A stretch of 64,000 nucleotides of DNA from Myrica gale (GCA_963930655.1 OZ005611.1:19393001-19457000); one strand, 5' to 3'; shown: positions 1 to 11,879, numbered from the stretch's first letter. Notes: generated by a model not told the origin, from the letters alone. Program-made: numbers and translations.

Positions 1-434
1 TTGTCGTGTTCTTGTTCTTTGAGCAAAAATAAAGGAAGAAAAAAGGGTGAAATAGAAATAATTCACAAAGGTCGTAAAGGAGATCTATTAAGTATCTCAA
101 AACAAGGTCTCCAAAGCAAAAAACTATGATGCCAATCACAAAATGAGTTCTACGAGTTAAGAGGCAGAAGAGGGGGGGGGGGGGACATCACAAGTAGGAC
201 CAGATACTTGTTTGCTCTTCTCAACTGGGGTAAGTTTGTGTGGGGATGGGCAAAGAAGCTAAAGTTTTTACCTGCCTCTAATGCTTGTAGAAGACTTCTT
301 TTTTGTACGAAACTACTTTTTTTTTCTCATCTACCCGATTTTGGTTTTCTCCTCGTGTCATTTTCAGTCTAAGTTTGCATCTAACAGTACTATTGCTATT
401 CCTTAAATCACCTTGTTCATGCATCTGTATGCAG

Positions 435-536
435 GAGGTGCAAAGACCGGAAGAACCTCGATGGCCTTCTGCATCAGACTCGAGTGGGCCTCCTTCAAGA
501 TCATCCAGGAGAGGCCCAGGGCAATTACAACTATGA
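435..536 (+). CDS. possible terminal exon of an unrecognised gene
   Basis: A pyrimidine-rich stretch followed by CAG (432-434) is a fair splice acceptor. The frame starting at 435 gives a 33-residue Pro/Ser/Arg-rich tail (EVQRPEEPRWPSAS, then SRSSRRGPGQLQL) and a stop at 534-536. Codon use looks more gene-like than the surrounding AT-rich DNA. A second frame through the same bases stays open to about 617, so the frame is not certain. No earlier exon is recognisable in the first 430 bases, which would then be intron. I do not recognise the family. It could equally be a chance open stretch. Confidence 0.25.
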   Translation, partial: EVQRPEEPRWPSASDSSGPPSRSSRRGPGQLQL

Positions 537-2257
537 TTATGTTGCTGCGCCGTACTCCTATTCAAGGCTAATTATGACAGTCTCAGCGTGTGTGATCCAT
601 ACCTGCGATCTGGTATAATTGTAAAATTGTATATTGTAGTAGTTTGTTTTGATTTCGTGGCAGTTGGATGGTGAAAAGGGTTTTAAGATAAGCTAGTGTT
701 TTATGTGCTATTCTTTTCTTCTTCTTTTTTTCTAAGCAAGATGTACCCATGTGGTTCTGTTGTTTTTTATTGAAAAACCACGTGGGTTAGAGGGAGATAC
801 TTGTTTTAGAAGATGCAGATTGTTTTGTTATGTTCATCTGGTACAGGAATCTTATAAAATAAGAAATCATCCAATTCTTGTGTACAAATTCTACACAAAG
901 AATATGCCTCTCTCATTTGTTTATTGCCTCATTTGTCTATTTGTTCTTTTTAATCCACTATGTTGTTTCCTATTTTTGTTTCTCTCCCAATTGGAGTTAC
1001 CCTCTTTTGTGCAAAGGGCAGGAGAAAGAAAAGGAGTTTGTCTGCCTGATGGAGGTGGATCAGCTCTGCTATACTGACCATGGTAGTCTAGAATTGGTGA
1101 AAAAATGGATTTAGTTCATGAGAGTTGGTAAAAAGTGGAGAGATGATTTGAGTAAATTTTTTATATTTATTATAATAGAAAGAGAGATTATAATTTAGAT
1201 AATAAAGTTTTGACATGGCCAAAATCATGGCCCGCATGGTGTGTAAAATGATAGCGGTTTTGGACGCTTCAAAATGAAGAATAAATAGCACTTGAGACTT
1301 AATACTTTAAAGGCTTTTTTTTTAAAAGGCTTTCAATCGTGGTTGATTGTTCAAAGCCAATTTTAGATTCAAATCACAAAAATAACGTAACTCTTTTTAT
1401 GTAACTGTTTCCTCCTACTTTCTGTTAAAGGAATCGATCTCTTCCGTGAAAACCACTAGTGGTATCATAAAAAACAAGTAAAAGAAGGGTCATGCTCCAA
1501 TACAAATATCATTATTGTTCGTTTTTCATAAAATCTACATTTCTTTGATCTTTCAGAATTTTTGTTGTTGAGCCTGTAGATTAAAAATATAGGCTTAATT
1601 ATCTCTACCGTCTTTATGGTATAGAGTTTTAACAAATCAAGATATAAATTTGAATAGGTTGGTCTTGTAGTCAATTTTTCAGACATACAAGTCCTTTCGT
1701 CTTCCTCATCCCGACAATTCACACCCCAACCCTAATAGCCCCGATTTTAATTTTCTGTTAGTGGGCTAATGTTTAGTGGACGAGAGACTCATATTTAAAA
1801 AATGGACCACAAAGACAATACATTTAATTAAGCAAAAACATACCCAACAACAAATGAACAACGCTATGGCTTCGAAACGTGAGGATTGAGTCTGGTTTGT
1901 AATATTCATGAGCTATTTCTGATAGCCAATCCCCATGGTGATCACTACCAAAGGTACGTGTCCTTTTATTACCCGATACATGTATTAGATTAATTGGTCC
2001 CATCACAATCAGCAAGCAATTGCAAGGAAACCTATATATCCTCGTGGATACTGAACGAACAGAATATACCTCATTTTTTGCCTGTCTACCCTGGTAAAAG
2101 AGTTGATCCCAGCAACTTACGATTGCATAACCTCAAAATTTAGAAATCTCATACCGAACGTTGGCCTGAGCAAACTACTTTCATTCATATAGACATCAAC
2201 CACAACAGAGTACCTTGTGAGCTAAGTCAGAGTTCTAGAGAGCTTGTCTACAGACTA
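537..2257. other. intergenic, no gene recognised
   Basis: AT-rich DNA between the possible exon at 435-536 and the 3' end of the ankyrin gene. The first few hundred bases may be 3'-UTR. Positions 1131-1216 belong to a dispersed repeat that recurs at 33868-33960. The final 200 bases before 2258 are probably the 3'-UTR of the minus-strand ankyrin/PGG gene. No RNA gene or intact transposon was seen. Confidence 0.5.
1131..1216. repeat. dispersed AT-rich repeat, copy 1
   Basis: Shares a block reading gagagatRATTTRARTRAA, then TTTTTTATATTTATTATARTR, with 33868-33960. Ends and target duplication were not resolved. It is probably a fragment of a MITE family. Confidence 0.45.
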
Positions 2258-5200
2258 CTACAGAGCATATATTCTGTCGAAGTCAGAGTTGTTATAGTCA
2301 TCAGGGTCTGACAAATTTGCTGAATACACGGACCAAGAGAAAGACTTGCTCCCACTTGCCCTTCTGATCCGTCTCTGGGAGTCATTGCGGAAAATTCCGA
2401 AGTGTTGTCGGAAGACGAAGTAGCACATACTGGCAAGAGTCCCTATGAGAATGGGCGCTCCCGTAAGGGTTATTGTAATGGCCATCCATGATTCTTGTTT
2501 TCCAACCACAACAAAAGCTATTGAGAGAAAAGCCCCACAAGTGCAGGTGCAGGCAGCCCACATTAGCTTGTTAACAACCGACACAACCTGCTTCTGAGCC
2601 CTAGTGTCCCAAGCCACCAAAGTGATCTGAACCACAACAACGGCTAGAGAAATGAAGAGAGATGTAGCATTTAAAAGGCAGAACACTCTGAATGCAACGC
2701 TTTCAGCTATTTTAGCCTTCCCTACATCCTGTCCATCCATAACATATTGGCCAGGCAAGTTGAATATAGCCAAGAAAGCTATTGAGGCAAAAAGAACAGC
2801 CACAACTGTGACAGAATTGGTGGTGTTTTGAACAGCTTCTCTGTGGAGTTTCTTTAATTCTTTGGCAATACCAGAAACGCGACGGTGGGTTTGTTCATTT
2901 TCTTTGAGTTGCGAATGTACCTCATGCTTTATATCACTCACAGTCCTTTTGAGTTCCATTGCTTCATCCACTCGACCAACATGCCTGGCATGCTTGGCAC
3001 CAGCTTCCACTAGAGATTCCTTAATTTCCAATGCTGAATCTCCATATGGCAGTTTATCAGCCAAATCCATTGCTGTTTGATGCTGATTGTTAATTGCGTT
3101 GACATCAAGAGATGTATAGCTCAGCAAAAAGCTTACTATCTGGAAAATAGAAAAAATATTCCGTATAACAACCGACATTACAAGGGGAGCAACAAAGATA
3201 TGTAAAGGCATCAAATTTTCAACATGATCTAAGCCTAAAAACGCAACCGATAAAAAACTTATAGGATATGACATCACTTCTAACACAAACCTGAGAGACA
3301 TAAACAAGATTCGAATTGAAGTTAGATTTTGAAGCAATTGGAGTACAGCTAGACAAGCAATTTGGTAGGTAATGCAGTTCCTACTTATTGGTATGCACAG
3401 CTGAAGGATGAAATCCCTTTAAGTTGCTGAAATTTATTTCTTATAGATGTTCTGTTTGGGAAGTTATACCATTTGCGTCAAAATAAAATAGGATTCCCAT
3501 ATCTGTAGCAGAAGCCCAGTTAAGGCTTCTGATACCCAAAAGGTGAACAGGCAATGAGAGAAGACTTTTTAAAGCACTCAACACCTCATGATACATCTAC
3601 TTCGCTAATTCGATTTTGATGATCAAAGGTAAATACTAACAAGTGTAGGACTTTTTCTTGTCATTTATGACTTGAAACCTCATCGATTGTCATACCCTGG
3701 CAGCATGCAGTCCCTATATTAACAAGTGATTATTTGTGTTTTTCCTAATCCTCTTTCTCATCTGTAATTACCACCAGGGCCATACACCTGTATAAGAGGT
3801 GATACAGATATCCTCCTAGGTAAAGAGGTGAAAACTATGTCTCTAGGAGGTAGCATAAAAGAGACCAGGAGAAGACACCTCGGATGGTGGTACTAATGCT
3901 GCAAGATGAATCCTCGCAACATGGAACGGCTTACTCCTAATCTTATTATGCTGAGTATCGCTATTAACCGATAAAATGAAGAAACTTTTTGGGAGGAAAC
4001 AAATGTAATAACGTATTTATCTCTTAAATTCCAGAGAAGAATACCTGAGAACGGCATTTCCTCGTGGATATATGCACAGCTGTATTACCCTTTTTGTCTG
4101 GTTCATTCAATATGGAGCAATCAGCAAGCAATATCTCCTCAACAACTGAAGGACACTGACCTTTTACAGCCATATGGAGTGCTGTTTGGCCCTTCTTATC
4201 TTTGATGCTGACTACTCCCGGATCATGTTCTATAAGTGCTTTTACAATACGAACAAGTCCATACCGGGCAGCCGTGTGCAATGCAGTCTTCCCATTTTTC
4301 CTTACTATCCTAACTGAGCGGGCATCAGCATCCAAAATGGCATTTACTACATCCAAATGGTCCTGAACAGCAGCTGAATAAAGGGGGCTAGTATTTGTGG
4401 AGTCGCATGAACTACAAAGCTCAGGCGAAATGCCCAAAAGCTCCTTCACAATACCTAAAGATATTAACTGTCAATAGCATGCTCCTGGAAAGAAAATCCT
4501 CCTTTTTTTTTTCTTTTTCGAGTAAGTGAAATTCTTCTACTTCTATAATAGAGAAATAATGTGATCCTTTCAACACTAAATAATAAATGTAAATAATCGA
4601 ACTAGGTGACTGAATAGGTTTCTGAACAATCTAATAGTAAATTCTGAGATGCATAATCAATATCAATCGCATAACATTGTTACTGGCAAGTGGTTTTTAT
4701 AAATCGGGTTTTATTATAGTTTTTTAGCATTTTGTACAGATTAAAAACAATATGATTTCTAAGTAAACGACCAGTCATGGTTGTTGATTGCTGGCAATTT
4801 ACATCATTGCATGGTAACCAGGTAAGAAGGATTACAGGCCTTCACTTACATGGTAACCAGGTAAGACTCAAATTTACTATCTACAGGTCTCTTCTCCACT
4901 CTAATCTCAATTCCTAGAGTCTCCGACATGGTCAAAGAAAATCTGCTAAGAAACCATAAAAAATCAGATTATTCTTTCTTTGTTTGTTCACCCCTCCTCA
5001 AGTCTGAAATAAAATCATGATGTACAACCTCACTAAGAAGATACGAAGATTGTCAAAATGACAGAGTTTAAAGTATTCAGCCAATAATCTGGTTTCTCAG
5101 GTTGAGGTTGAAGCTAGAAGATCTCACAAAGAGTTCGATAACTAACGGTCTCATAAATATTTTCATATGAAGCAAAACATTGAGGTCTTCCCCGAAAAAG

Positions 5201-6008
5201 TAAAAGCCCGTTACCCAAGTGCAGAAGAATGCTATGTATCCAATCAAGGACATTTCAATCTCAAAATTACAAATTACATCCAAGCAAAAATCTATTAGCT
5301 CAAGAGCTGCCGTTATAAGCCACAACAAATTCTGGAGAATTGACCAATGATCCGACATGTATTACTTCAGAATTAGGAAGGCACTTTACATAAAAAAAAA
5401 AACAAAGGACGTTACTTGCTTCGCGAAGCAAACAATCACACTGATGCTAGCTCTTGAAAGAGAGAGAACTTCAAATCAGCTAGCAAAGATGGATCACTCC
5501 ATCTTACAATTCTTACAGCCAAAGCAGCTTCTATTCAAATTACTAATAAGCGACAACTCAAATACAACCTTATAAATATCAAAAGATTTACCCAATTCCC
5601 ATAACCCAATTGAAATCAGTCAATTCCAAACACACTGCACATAAACCAAAAAGAAAATGAATGGATAGCCAAATATAGCCACAGTCAGAGAACAATACCC
5701 AAGTGGCCGCGCTTGGCGGCGACGTGAAAGGCGTCCATATCAGACTTGGACCTGATCTTTAGAGTCTGGATATCAGAGAACCCCACAAAGTAGGTGAACA
5801 GCTCATGCAGATTATTCTCTGCGGCCACATACAGGGCGGTCTCCCCTGAGTCGTTCTGCAAAGCCATTATATCGTGGACAGTGGACCCATTTGACGGATG
5901 GTCTCCGGCGAGCTTATCCAAGAGCTGTTTGAGAGAGTCGAGGTCGCCAGATCGGACGGCAGAGAAGAAGGACTGGTGGGTGATGAGGCGTAGACACTTG
6001 GAATCCAT
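2258..6008 (-). CDS. ankyrin-repeat protein with PGG membrane domain (ITN1/ACD6-type family)
   Basis: Three exons read on the minus strand: 5699-6008, 4045-4454 and 2258-3139, with clean GT-AG borders and phases that join into 533 residues, a normal length for the family. Residues 1-250 hold about six ankyrin repeats (for example GETALYVAAENN near 55, GKTALHTAARYG near 158, GQTALHMAVKG near 192, GNTAVHIS near 226). A charged linker follows (about 290-340), then the PGG domain starting near 345 (FASIAFLAIFNLPGQY) and four hydrophobic segments at about 349-369, 391-411, 430-451 and 460-482. The tail is Ser/Asp-rich and cytosolic. Family members sit in the plasma membrane or ER and act in salt/ABA and defence signalling; the exact role here is inferred. 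The start MDSKC is the first ATG before a good ankyrin frame. The gene looks intact. Confidence 0.93.
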
Positions 6009-6263
6009 AGCTAAGAGAGGGAGTAACACTTTTAGGTCCTCACTTTTTCATCGACGGAAGGAAGAACAGGAGAAATTCAAGGAAATGGATAGAAGTAGGC
6101 TTAGAATTCAATGGGAAAAGACCAACAGGTTTTGTGGGTGACTGGGTGTCCTCGTAAGGAAGGAGAGACCAGGTGGGTATGAGTGTAAAGGAGGAATGAG
6201 CTGTGGCTTGTGAGAGCCTTTCCCGTTTTTCTGATAAACGAGTGAAACAACAGTGGGGTCTGT

Positions 6264-6455
6264 GTACCACCAAGGATGGTGGCTCAGTGGTGTGCGGAGC
6301 CGTGCCTAGGACCCAGGGCTTGCCTAACGAAGGATCGACTCACGGTAGTCCCATTGTGCCTTGGTGGGATCCATGCCATGTGGTTATCCCGGATTTAAGT
6401 GGGGGGCTTCATGATGGTTGAACCCTGAGGGCTTTTTTTTATCTAGAAAAAAAAA
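6264..6455 (+). mobile_element. tRNA-derived SINE
   Basis: A 192-bp insert flanked by a perfect 15-bp target duplication AACAGTGGGGTCTGT (6249-6263 and 6456-6470). It has an internal pol III promoter: A box tggctcagtgg at 6280-6290 and a B-box-like ggatcgactca at 6332-6342. The 3' end is T-rich then A-rich (6432-6455). The layout and length fit plant tRNA-derived SINEs such as the Au-type; the exact family is not established. It lies about 250 bp upstream of the start codon of the minus-strand ankyrin/PGG gene, so it is in that gene's promoter or 5' leader. Confidence 0.88.
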
Positions 6456-6689
6456 AACAGTGGGGTCTGTTTAGAGGGCCGAGGGGCTTGACTTCTTGAG
6501 TGTTAGGACTTAGGATCCTTCCATTATAATACTGTCATCTTGATAAAAAAAAATACTCTCATCTTGTGGAGCTTTCACGTTGTCCACCCGCTCTAGCTTT
6601 GTTCCTTTTCGTGGGGAAAGATTCGCAGCAGTAACTTTCAGTTATTACCCTGATTAAAGGACCCACGTAATTTTACCTATTTAATTTGT

Positions 6690-7077
6690 GAGAAATTAGT
6701 ATTTTAATCCCTAAGTTTTGGACATTTTTTTATTTTAGTCCTTCACTTTTAATTTTCAAATTTTTAATCATTGAGTTTTATTTTTTTGACGAAATGGTCA
6801 ATCTGTCAGTCTGACGTCCATATGCTTAACGACACATGAAGCGGTCGACCGGGTATATGTGTTGAAAGTGAGCGATCGACCCCTATATGAAGCGTTTGAT
6901 CGTTACATGAAGTGGTCGACCGATACAAATTTGCTGACGTGTCAGAGAGCTCTATTAAGTATATGGACGACAGACTAGTCAACAAAGAAAACTCAAGGAC
7001 TAAAAATTTTAAAGTTGAAAATGAAGGACTAAAATAAAAAAGTGTCCAAAATCTAAAGACTTAAAAAATTAATTTTC
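6690..7077. mobile_element. foldback MITE with long inverted arms and a GGTCGACC array in its loop
   Basis: Left arm (about 6690-6830) and right arm (about 6940-7077) are inverted copies of each other at roughly 80 per cent identity by eye; both contain blocks such as tttattttagtccttca. No coding capacity. The loop (6838-6930) has four imperfect copies of a 20-bp unit like gcggtcgaccgNtacatgaa. A clear target duplication was not found, so the superfamily is open. Confidence 0.7.
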
Positions 7078-8441
7078 CTTGGAAGAAGAAAAAAAAAAAG
7101 AGAAAAGCTAGGTTGGGCCAGTATTTCAATTGCCGAGCCCAAATGGCTACGACATCGACAATCGGGCAATTCGGGGTTCTAATTCGCAGGCCCCAGCCAT
7201 TGGAATGGGGGCCGCGCCGAACCGATTTTCTTTTCAGTGCTCGGTTAAAAGAGAGAGAACGCTAGAAAGGAAAATTTTCTCCATGCAAGAACATGCTTTG
7301 GATATTAACATTAGGATCTTGCAAGAGCAAAAGCATGCCTTAAAAACTCGTACAGAACGTAAGTACACTCATGGCCGTCCATCTCGTACAGAACGACATT
7401 ATTCTTGTACACGGCAGCAATTCGAAGATCTTAACTCTAAAACCCTTTGAAATGATTACTTATTTCGAAAGTTTAAAGTGCCAAGAAGACGTGAGTTTTA
7501 TTATTTAATTTATATTATCTAACGGATCAGAAAAAAGCTAATGGATGATATTTGATTTGGAGGAAGAGTTTGTATTGGAAATTTCATTGGTATCGATTGA
7601 CATGCAGTACCTGATGTTCCAATTATCACTTCATATCCATGCCCTAGATGAAGAGTCCATATTGCTATTAATACCATTTTCCCAGATAACTTAATTTCCA
7701 TAATATGGGTGGAGCAGTCCAGGAGAGAATATTTCCCATAAGGTCTTCAAGAGTCCCTCCGGGTGAGGTCCAGGTTGCCTATCACGATCGAACACCAGCT
7801 GATCGAGTCTCTAAGTAGCCAAAACAGCCACCGGGTTCGAATAGCAACATCAACATCGCATTTCAGGCGTCCCAATGAAGGAGGCTGACACCATCTAGCA
7901 GTACTCGATGTTGCCGAGTAATCATCTCCTGAATAATCTCTCTCTCAAAATAACCTCAATTCATTTTTTCCATTACCAAAAAAAAATTATATAAAATCTA
8001 CGCAAAATGTCTCATTAAATTAGTAATACGAAGGTAAAACACAAAGAAAGGATAAATCCATCCCGGTTGGTTTACCATTTTATCTTATTACTTATTAGAT
8101 TTTAAAACTCATTAAATTAGTCCTTTACGATTAAAATCTATCAAATTTGAAGAGTCATATACAGGAGACTAATGCCTTGATGAATTTTAAACTCTAAAAA
8201 TTTATAATTTAAAACCTAAGAACTAATCATAAAAATGGTAAACTATATAAGGAAAAATTAGTAATTTCCCCCAAAAAAATTGAAAAATATCATTTGAAAG
8301 TTTGAGCCACAGTGATATATAATTTTTAGATTGTATTAAAAGATTGAAACTAATATATTGCAAATTGATCATGTCTTGGCAAATATCTTCTGTGCACATT
8401 AAAAAAAAATAGAGAAAATTATATTTTATACATTTTAATTA
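7078..8441. other. intergenic, no gene recognised
   Basis: Contains one 106-codon open frame (7130-7450) with no recognisable domain and no neighbouring exon signals; I treat it as chance. The stretch around 7740-7960 is less AT-rich and looks like decayed repeat. The remainder is AT-rich with nothing identifiable. Confidence 0.5.
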
Positions 8442-8694
8442 GGGTTAAATGCATGTCATGCCCTGTGGTATGCGGTAATAGCAAATATGCCCCTGAGGTA
8501 AACAAAGTTCTTTTCATACCCCTGAGGTAAACATTCAGGAGCAAATATGCCCTTTCATACCCCTGAGGTAAACATAACGGAAGGACATATTTGCTCCTGA
8601 ATGTTTACCTCAGGGGTATGAAAATGACTTTGTTTACCTCAGGGGCATATTTGCTATTACCGCATACCACAGGGGCATGACATGCATTTAACCC
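8442..8694. mobile_element. Mutator-type MITE, near-perfect hairpin
   Basis: A 253-bp element whose two halves are almost perfect inverted repeats (starts GGGTTAAATGCATGTCATG, ends with the reverse complement). It is flanked by a 9-bp direct repeat TTTTAATTA at 8433-8441 and 8695-8703. A 9-bp target duplication with long inverted ends is the signature of Mutator-like elements. The high arm identity suggests recent formation or insertion. A related arm lies at 41836-41990. Confidence 0.88.
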
Positions 8695-9149
8695 TTTTAA
8701 TTATACCATAAATTTTACAATTTACACCTCAAACTGTTAAATCTGACACATTTTAAATTACTAATGGCTATACACCCCATGCTACAATTAAAGTGTTAGA
8801 ATTTTGACACTTAATATTAGTTTTCTTTTTCTAACCAGCAGTCGCGTACCTCAATTAATCGTGAAATAAAATTTATTATTAATTAATTATAATGGTAAAT
8901 TTCAAAAGTCAGTGAAGCATAGAGTTTAATAGTTTGAGATGTAAATGACAAAAGTCACATGCAAAATATATATTTTTTAATAACAATTGAAAAACAGAAA
9001 TATTAATGTTGGAGAGTTAGTGACATTAACGTGGCATGCACTTTTTTAATCTTTTAAACTACGTGGCATCCACTTATTTGCAAATTCTCAAATTAAAAAT
9101 TTCAAACAAACAACAAATGAATTAAAGAATAACGAAAAATAGGATGATT

Positions 9150-9539
9150 CACAAGAAGAAGAAGAGAGAGAGAGGGAGGAGATTCATATGACCCGAAACG
9201 TCCCAAATCCCGTGCTCCAATCACGCGCATACCCCTCCCTTTAAATTTGGCACTCATATTTCAACCCCAATTTATCTTCTTTTTTTTCGGCCCCAAAAGC
9301 TCACACCGTTGCCACAGGCCCACAAGGACATCCAGTCTGTTACGAACTTACCATTCGATCTGATCGGTTCCTTCTTCTTCCTTTTTTTTTTTGTTCTGTT
9401 TATTTCCCCAAAAATCCCGTCCCTCCAACGCTCCTCGTATAACGATCCCCTTTTTCTCTCATTCCCATCGTCTCTGAAAAATCGCGATCCACAAGCTAAT
9501 TTTCGTTTCCCAATTAATCCCAACCCCACGTAGAAAACC
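9150..9539 (+). promoter_or_regulatory. promoter and 5' leader of the calmodulin-like gene
   Basis: A purine GAGA tract (about 9157-9180), a weak TATA-like tttaaattt at about 9240, then a leader rich in C/T and TTCTTC runs that leads to the ATG at 9540. The placement is typical of plant housekeeping or stress genes. The transcription start is inferred, not seen. Confidence 0.4.
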
Positions 9540-10112
9540 ATGCTCAAAAATTTTTTTCGCCGGAAAAAGAAACCTGGTTCGTCTGCCGGTCCATCCCTTT
9601 CACCGACAGCTGCTCCAATGAACTCTTTACCCTCGCGGTCGCCGTCTATGGACACCAGGGCCCAGATCGCGGAGCTTGAGCATGTGTTCAGGAAGTTCGA
9701 CGCCAATGGCGACGGCAAGATCTCGTCCTCCGAGCTCCGATCGATCATGGACAGCCTTGGCCAAAAGCCCTCGGAGGAGGAGCTCCAGAAGATTATAGGG
9801 GACATCGACTGCGACGGCGACGGCTGCATCGACCTCCAGGAATTCTTGGAGCTGAACACCAACGGCGTAGATTCCGAGGAGGTGTTGAGGAGTCTGAAGG
9901 AAGCGTTCTCGGTGTACGACATCGATGGGAACGGGTTGATATCGGCGGAAGAGCTGCACAAGGTGATGAAGCGCCTGAACGACGAGTGCTCCCTCTCGGA
10001 GTGCAGGAAGATGATCAGCGGCGTCGACAGAAACGGTGACGGGATGATTAGTTTCGACGAGTTCAAGGACATGATGATGAATGGTTCGCGCCATGATTTG
10101 ATGGACAAATGA
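9540..10112 (+). CDS. calmodulin-like protein with four EF hands (CML25-like)
   Basis: A single-exon gene for 190 residues and a calcium sensor. After a basic, proline/serine-rich N-terminal extension (MLKNFFRRKKKP; residues 1-40) come four canonical EF-hand loops: 54-65 (DANGDGKISSSE), 90-101 (DCDGDGCIDLQE), 127-138 (DIDGNGLISAEE) and 163-174 (DRNGDGMISFDE). All have Asp at position 1 and Glu at position 12, so all should bind calcium. The linker motif AFSVYDIDGNG and the segment ECRKMISGVD match the Arabidopsis CML25 and Ole e 8 pollen allergen group from memory. The coding part is GC-rich (C/G at third positions), unlike its AT-rich surroundings, which is usual for intronless plant CML genes. 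The basic N-terminus could direct the protein to the nucleus, a membrane or an organelle; I cannot tell which. It looks intact. Confidence 0.95.
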   Translation: MLKNFFRRKKKPGSSAGPSLSPTAAPMNSLPSRSPSMDTRAQIAELEHVFRKFDANGDGKISSSELRSIMDSLGQKPSEEELQKIIGDIDCDGDGCIDLQEFLELNTNGVDSEEVLRSLKEAFSVYDIDGNGLISAEELHKVMKRLNDECSLSECRKMISGVDRNGDGMISFDEFKDMMMNGSRHDLMDK

Positions 10113-11500
10113 TCAATGCGAAGCATCTCCATCGATCCAAAGGATTTAGTTCGGTTCTCGTTCCGGTTCTTTCTAGGGAGATCAGATTGGTAGGTGGTTG
10201 ATCGGTAAAGTTTGTGAATATTCACAGGATGATCTGTTTTTTAATTCCGTTTCAGTGGTAGTTTTTCCTATTTTCATTTGTCCATTTTCTTCCTTCTTCA
10301 CATGAATCATGATATGTGTGTTTGACGTTCCATTATCAAACGCGTATTCATGTCTGATGGTATGCCATATGGAATGATTTGTGGTTCAGCAGATAGCAGC
10401 AGCTTTCTTTACAAAATTATGAAACTGGGTCCATCATATAGGTAGACCATGCATACAACACTGCCAAACATGTTTCTTTAATGGTTTTGAAAAACTTTCT
10501 TCTCTAATTCACACAAAATATTTCAATCTTCAATAAATTTTTTTATCTAATAAAAAATAAAAAAAATCAAATTTTCTTTTACCAAAACCTATAAAAATTC
10601 TCTCACATATTTTTTTTTATATATTTTTTACTCACATCTTCTAAAAAAATAAATTTCAAAAATGATCTCTTAAAAAAACATATCTTGAATTTTTAATCAT
10701 TACTAAATAAAATATTTTCAAAAACACAAACAAACATTATATATGGCTGCCTTTGCTTTCCTAATATTTCCCAAAATTTTATCTCTCTCCTAATAAAATA
10801 CTCTAATATAATCTCTCTCTCTACGATAAAAAATATAAAAATATAAAAAATTACCTCTCTCTTCACCTTTTCACTAAACCCAATACCAACACATATTCCC
10901 ATACCAAAATTATTACAACACAAACACAACCCTAGTTCATATGTCCATTCTCACCCAATATAGTTAAGTGCTCCACTAAAGTGAGTTGGGGCTGTTGACC
11001 ATACAAAACTTTTCATTGGTTGATCTTGTACCAGCTCGGGTCACCCTTTAAATTTTGCTTAATGGAAAGTTTTGCTTTGACTAGAGACTTTTACTCTGTT
11101 TTTTCCACACTGATGTATTAAAGCCTCATTCCCCACCACAGAGTGGAAAGATGTGCAAAATATCTTTCGCCTTTTTTTGACTTTAAGACGGCCTCCAAGA
11201 CTTTGCCAAGAATTGAATGTGACAGTTGTGATTACGTTTCATATTCTGAGTATTGATCGGTTCTGATTGTGTTTTAGGAGGGAAAAAAAAAGTAATCCTC
11301 AAACTTGATAGTCTGCTATCAGCTATGGCCGGAACCACGCAAAATTAAAATTAAAAGAATGTGCATGGTACTGTTAATAACAAATCGAGTCAAACAACCC
11401 GATGAAAACTGTAAGATCCGGAGTGACTTCTGTGTGAATGACCCACACCAGACACTTTTGTTTTTTGTGATCACTTTATTCAAATAAGCAGAAAAGGAGA
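10113..11500. other. 3' region of the calmodulin-like gene and AT-rich intergenic DNA
   Basis: The first 200-250 bases are probably 3'-UTR. From about 10490 to 10930 the DNA is very AT-rich with CT-rich blocks. No coding region, RNA gene or repeat end was recognised to 11500. Confidence 0.5.
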
Positions 11501-11509
11501 AAAAACAAC

Positions 11510-11800
11510 TAGGGGGATCGGACCCCTAACCTAACGAGTCCACACCAAATTTGGAAAGTGCTCCAAAACATGAAGGTGTCCTCTAGTCAAAACTTGAGAG
11601 GAGCCCAACGAAAAAAATGATGGGCCAATTGGTTAGCATCTCTCTTAACAAACTTAAAATCAATAACATCAAAATGGCCCACTGTGATGAATATCCTCAA
11701 TCCAGTTGGGTATGCGCCACTCCTCTATTTTAGGGAAATTCTAAAGAGCTTCGATCACCAAGAGGGCATCACCTTCAAATGGGAAAGATTTGAGACCTTT
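11510..11800 (-). pseudogene. LINE-type RNase H (RVT_3) fragment
   Basis: Read on the minus strand this stretch gives recognisable pieces of the plant RNase H-like domain at the end of non-LTR retrotransposon proteins: FEGDALLVIEAL, then WRIPNWIEDIHH, then DFKFVKR followed by AHHFFRWAP-like residues in shifted frames. These match the usual ESDS..VV.AL / W....I.DI / VKRE.N..AH pattern. Several stops and at least two frame changes are present. Just past the 3' end (11455-11490) is an AATAAA-like signal and an A-rich run on the minus strand, as expected of a retroposed copy. It could instead be a scrap of a host RNase H-like gene. Confidence 0.6.
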
Positions 11801-11879
11801 TCTATGATAGAATTTGATAAACCGTGCATAATTGAAACATAGTGGAGAGACGAGAAAGAGTAAGGAGAGATAGAGATTT

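Noticed and set aside
751-1114. Phe/Leu-rich open frames after the first possible exon
   Set aside because: T-rich DNA gives hydrophobic frames by chance; no homologous pattern was seen.
5077-5358. 93-codon minus-strand hydrophobic open frame inside intron 1 of the ankyrin gene
   Set aside because: Exons 1 and 2 join perfectly without it, and ankyrin repeats continue across the junction.
6264-6455. Possible tRNA gene from the A and B box
   Set aside because: The boxes lie inside a SINE with target duplication and the sequence cannot form a full cloverleaf by eye.
7130-7450. 106-codon open frame
   Set aside because: No domain, no promoter and no splice context; it lies in repeat-like intergenic DNA.
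9272-10225. Long minus-strand open frames (317 and 155 codons) opposite the calmodulin-like gene
   Set aside because: They are antisense shadows of the GC-rich EF-hand gene; the Ser/Leu/His-rich products match no family.
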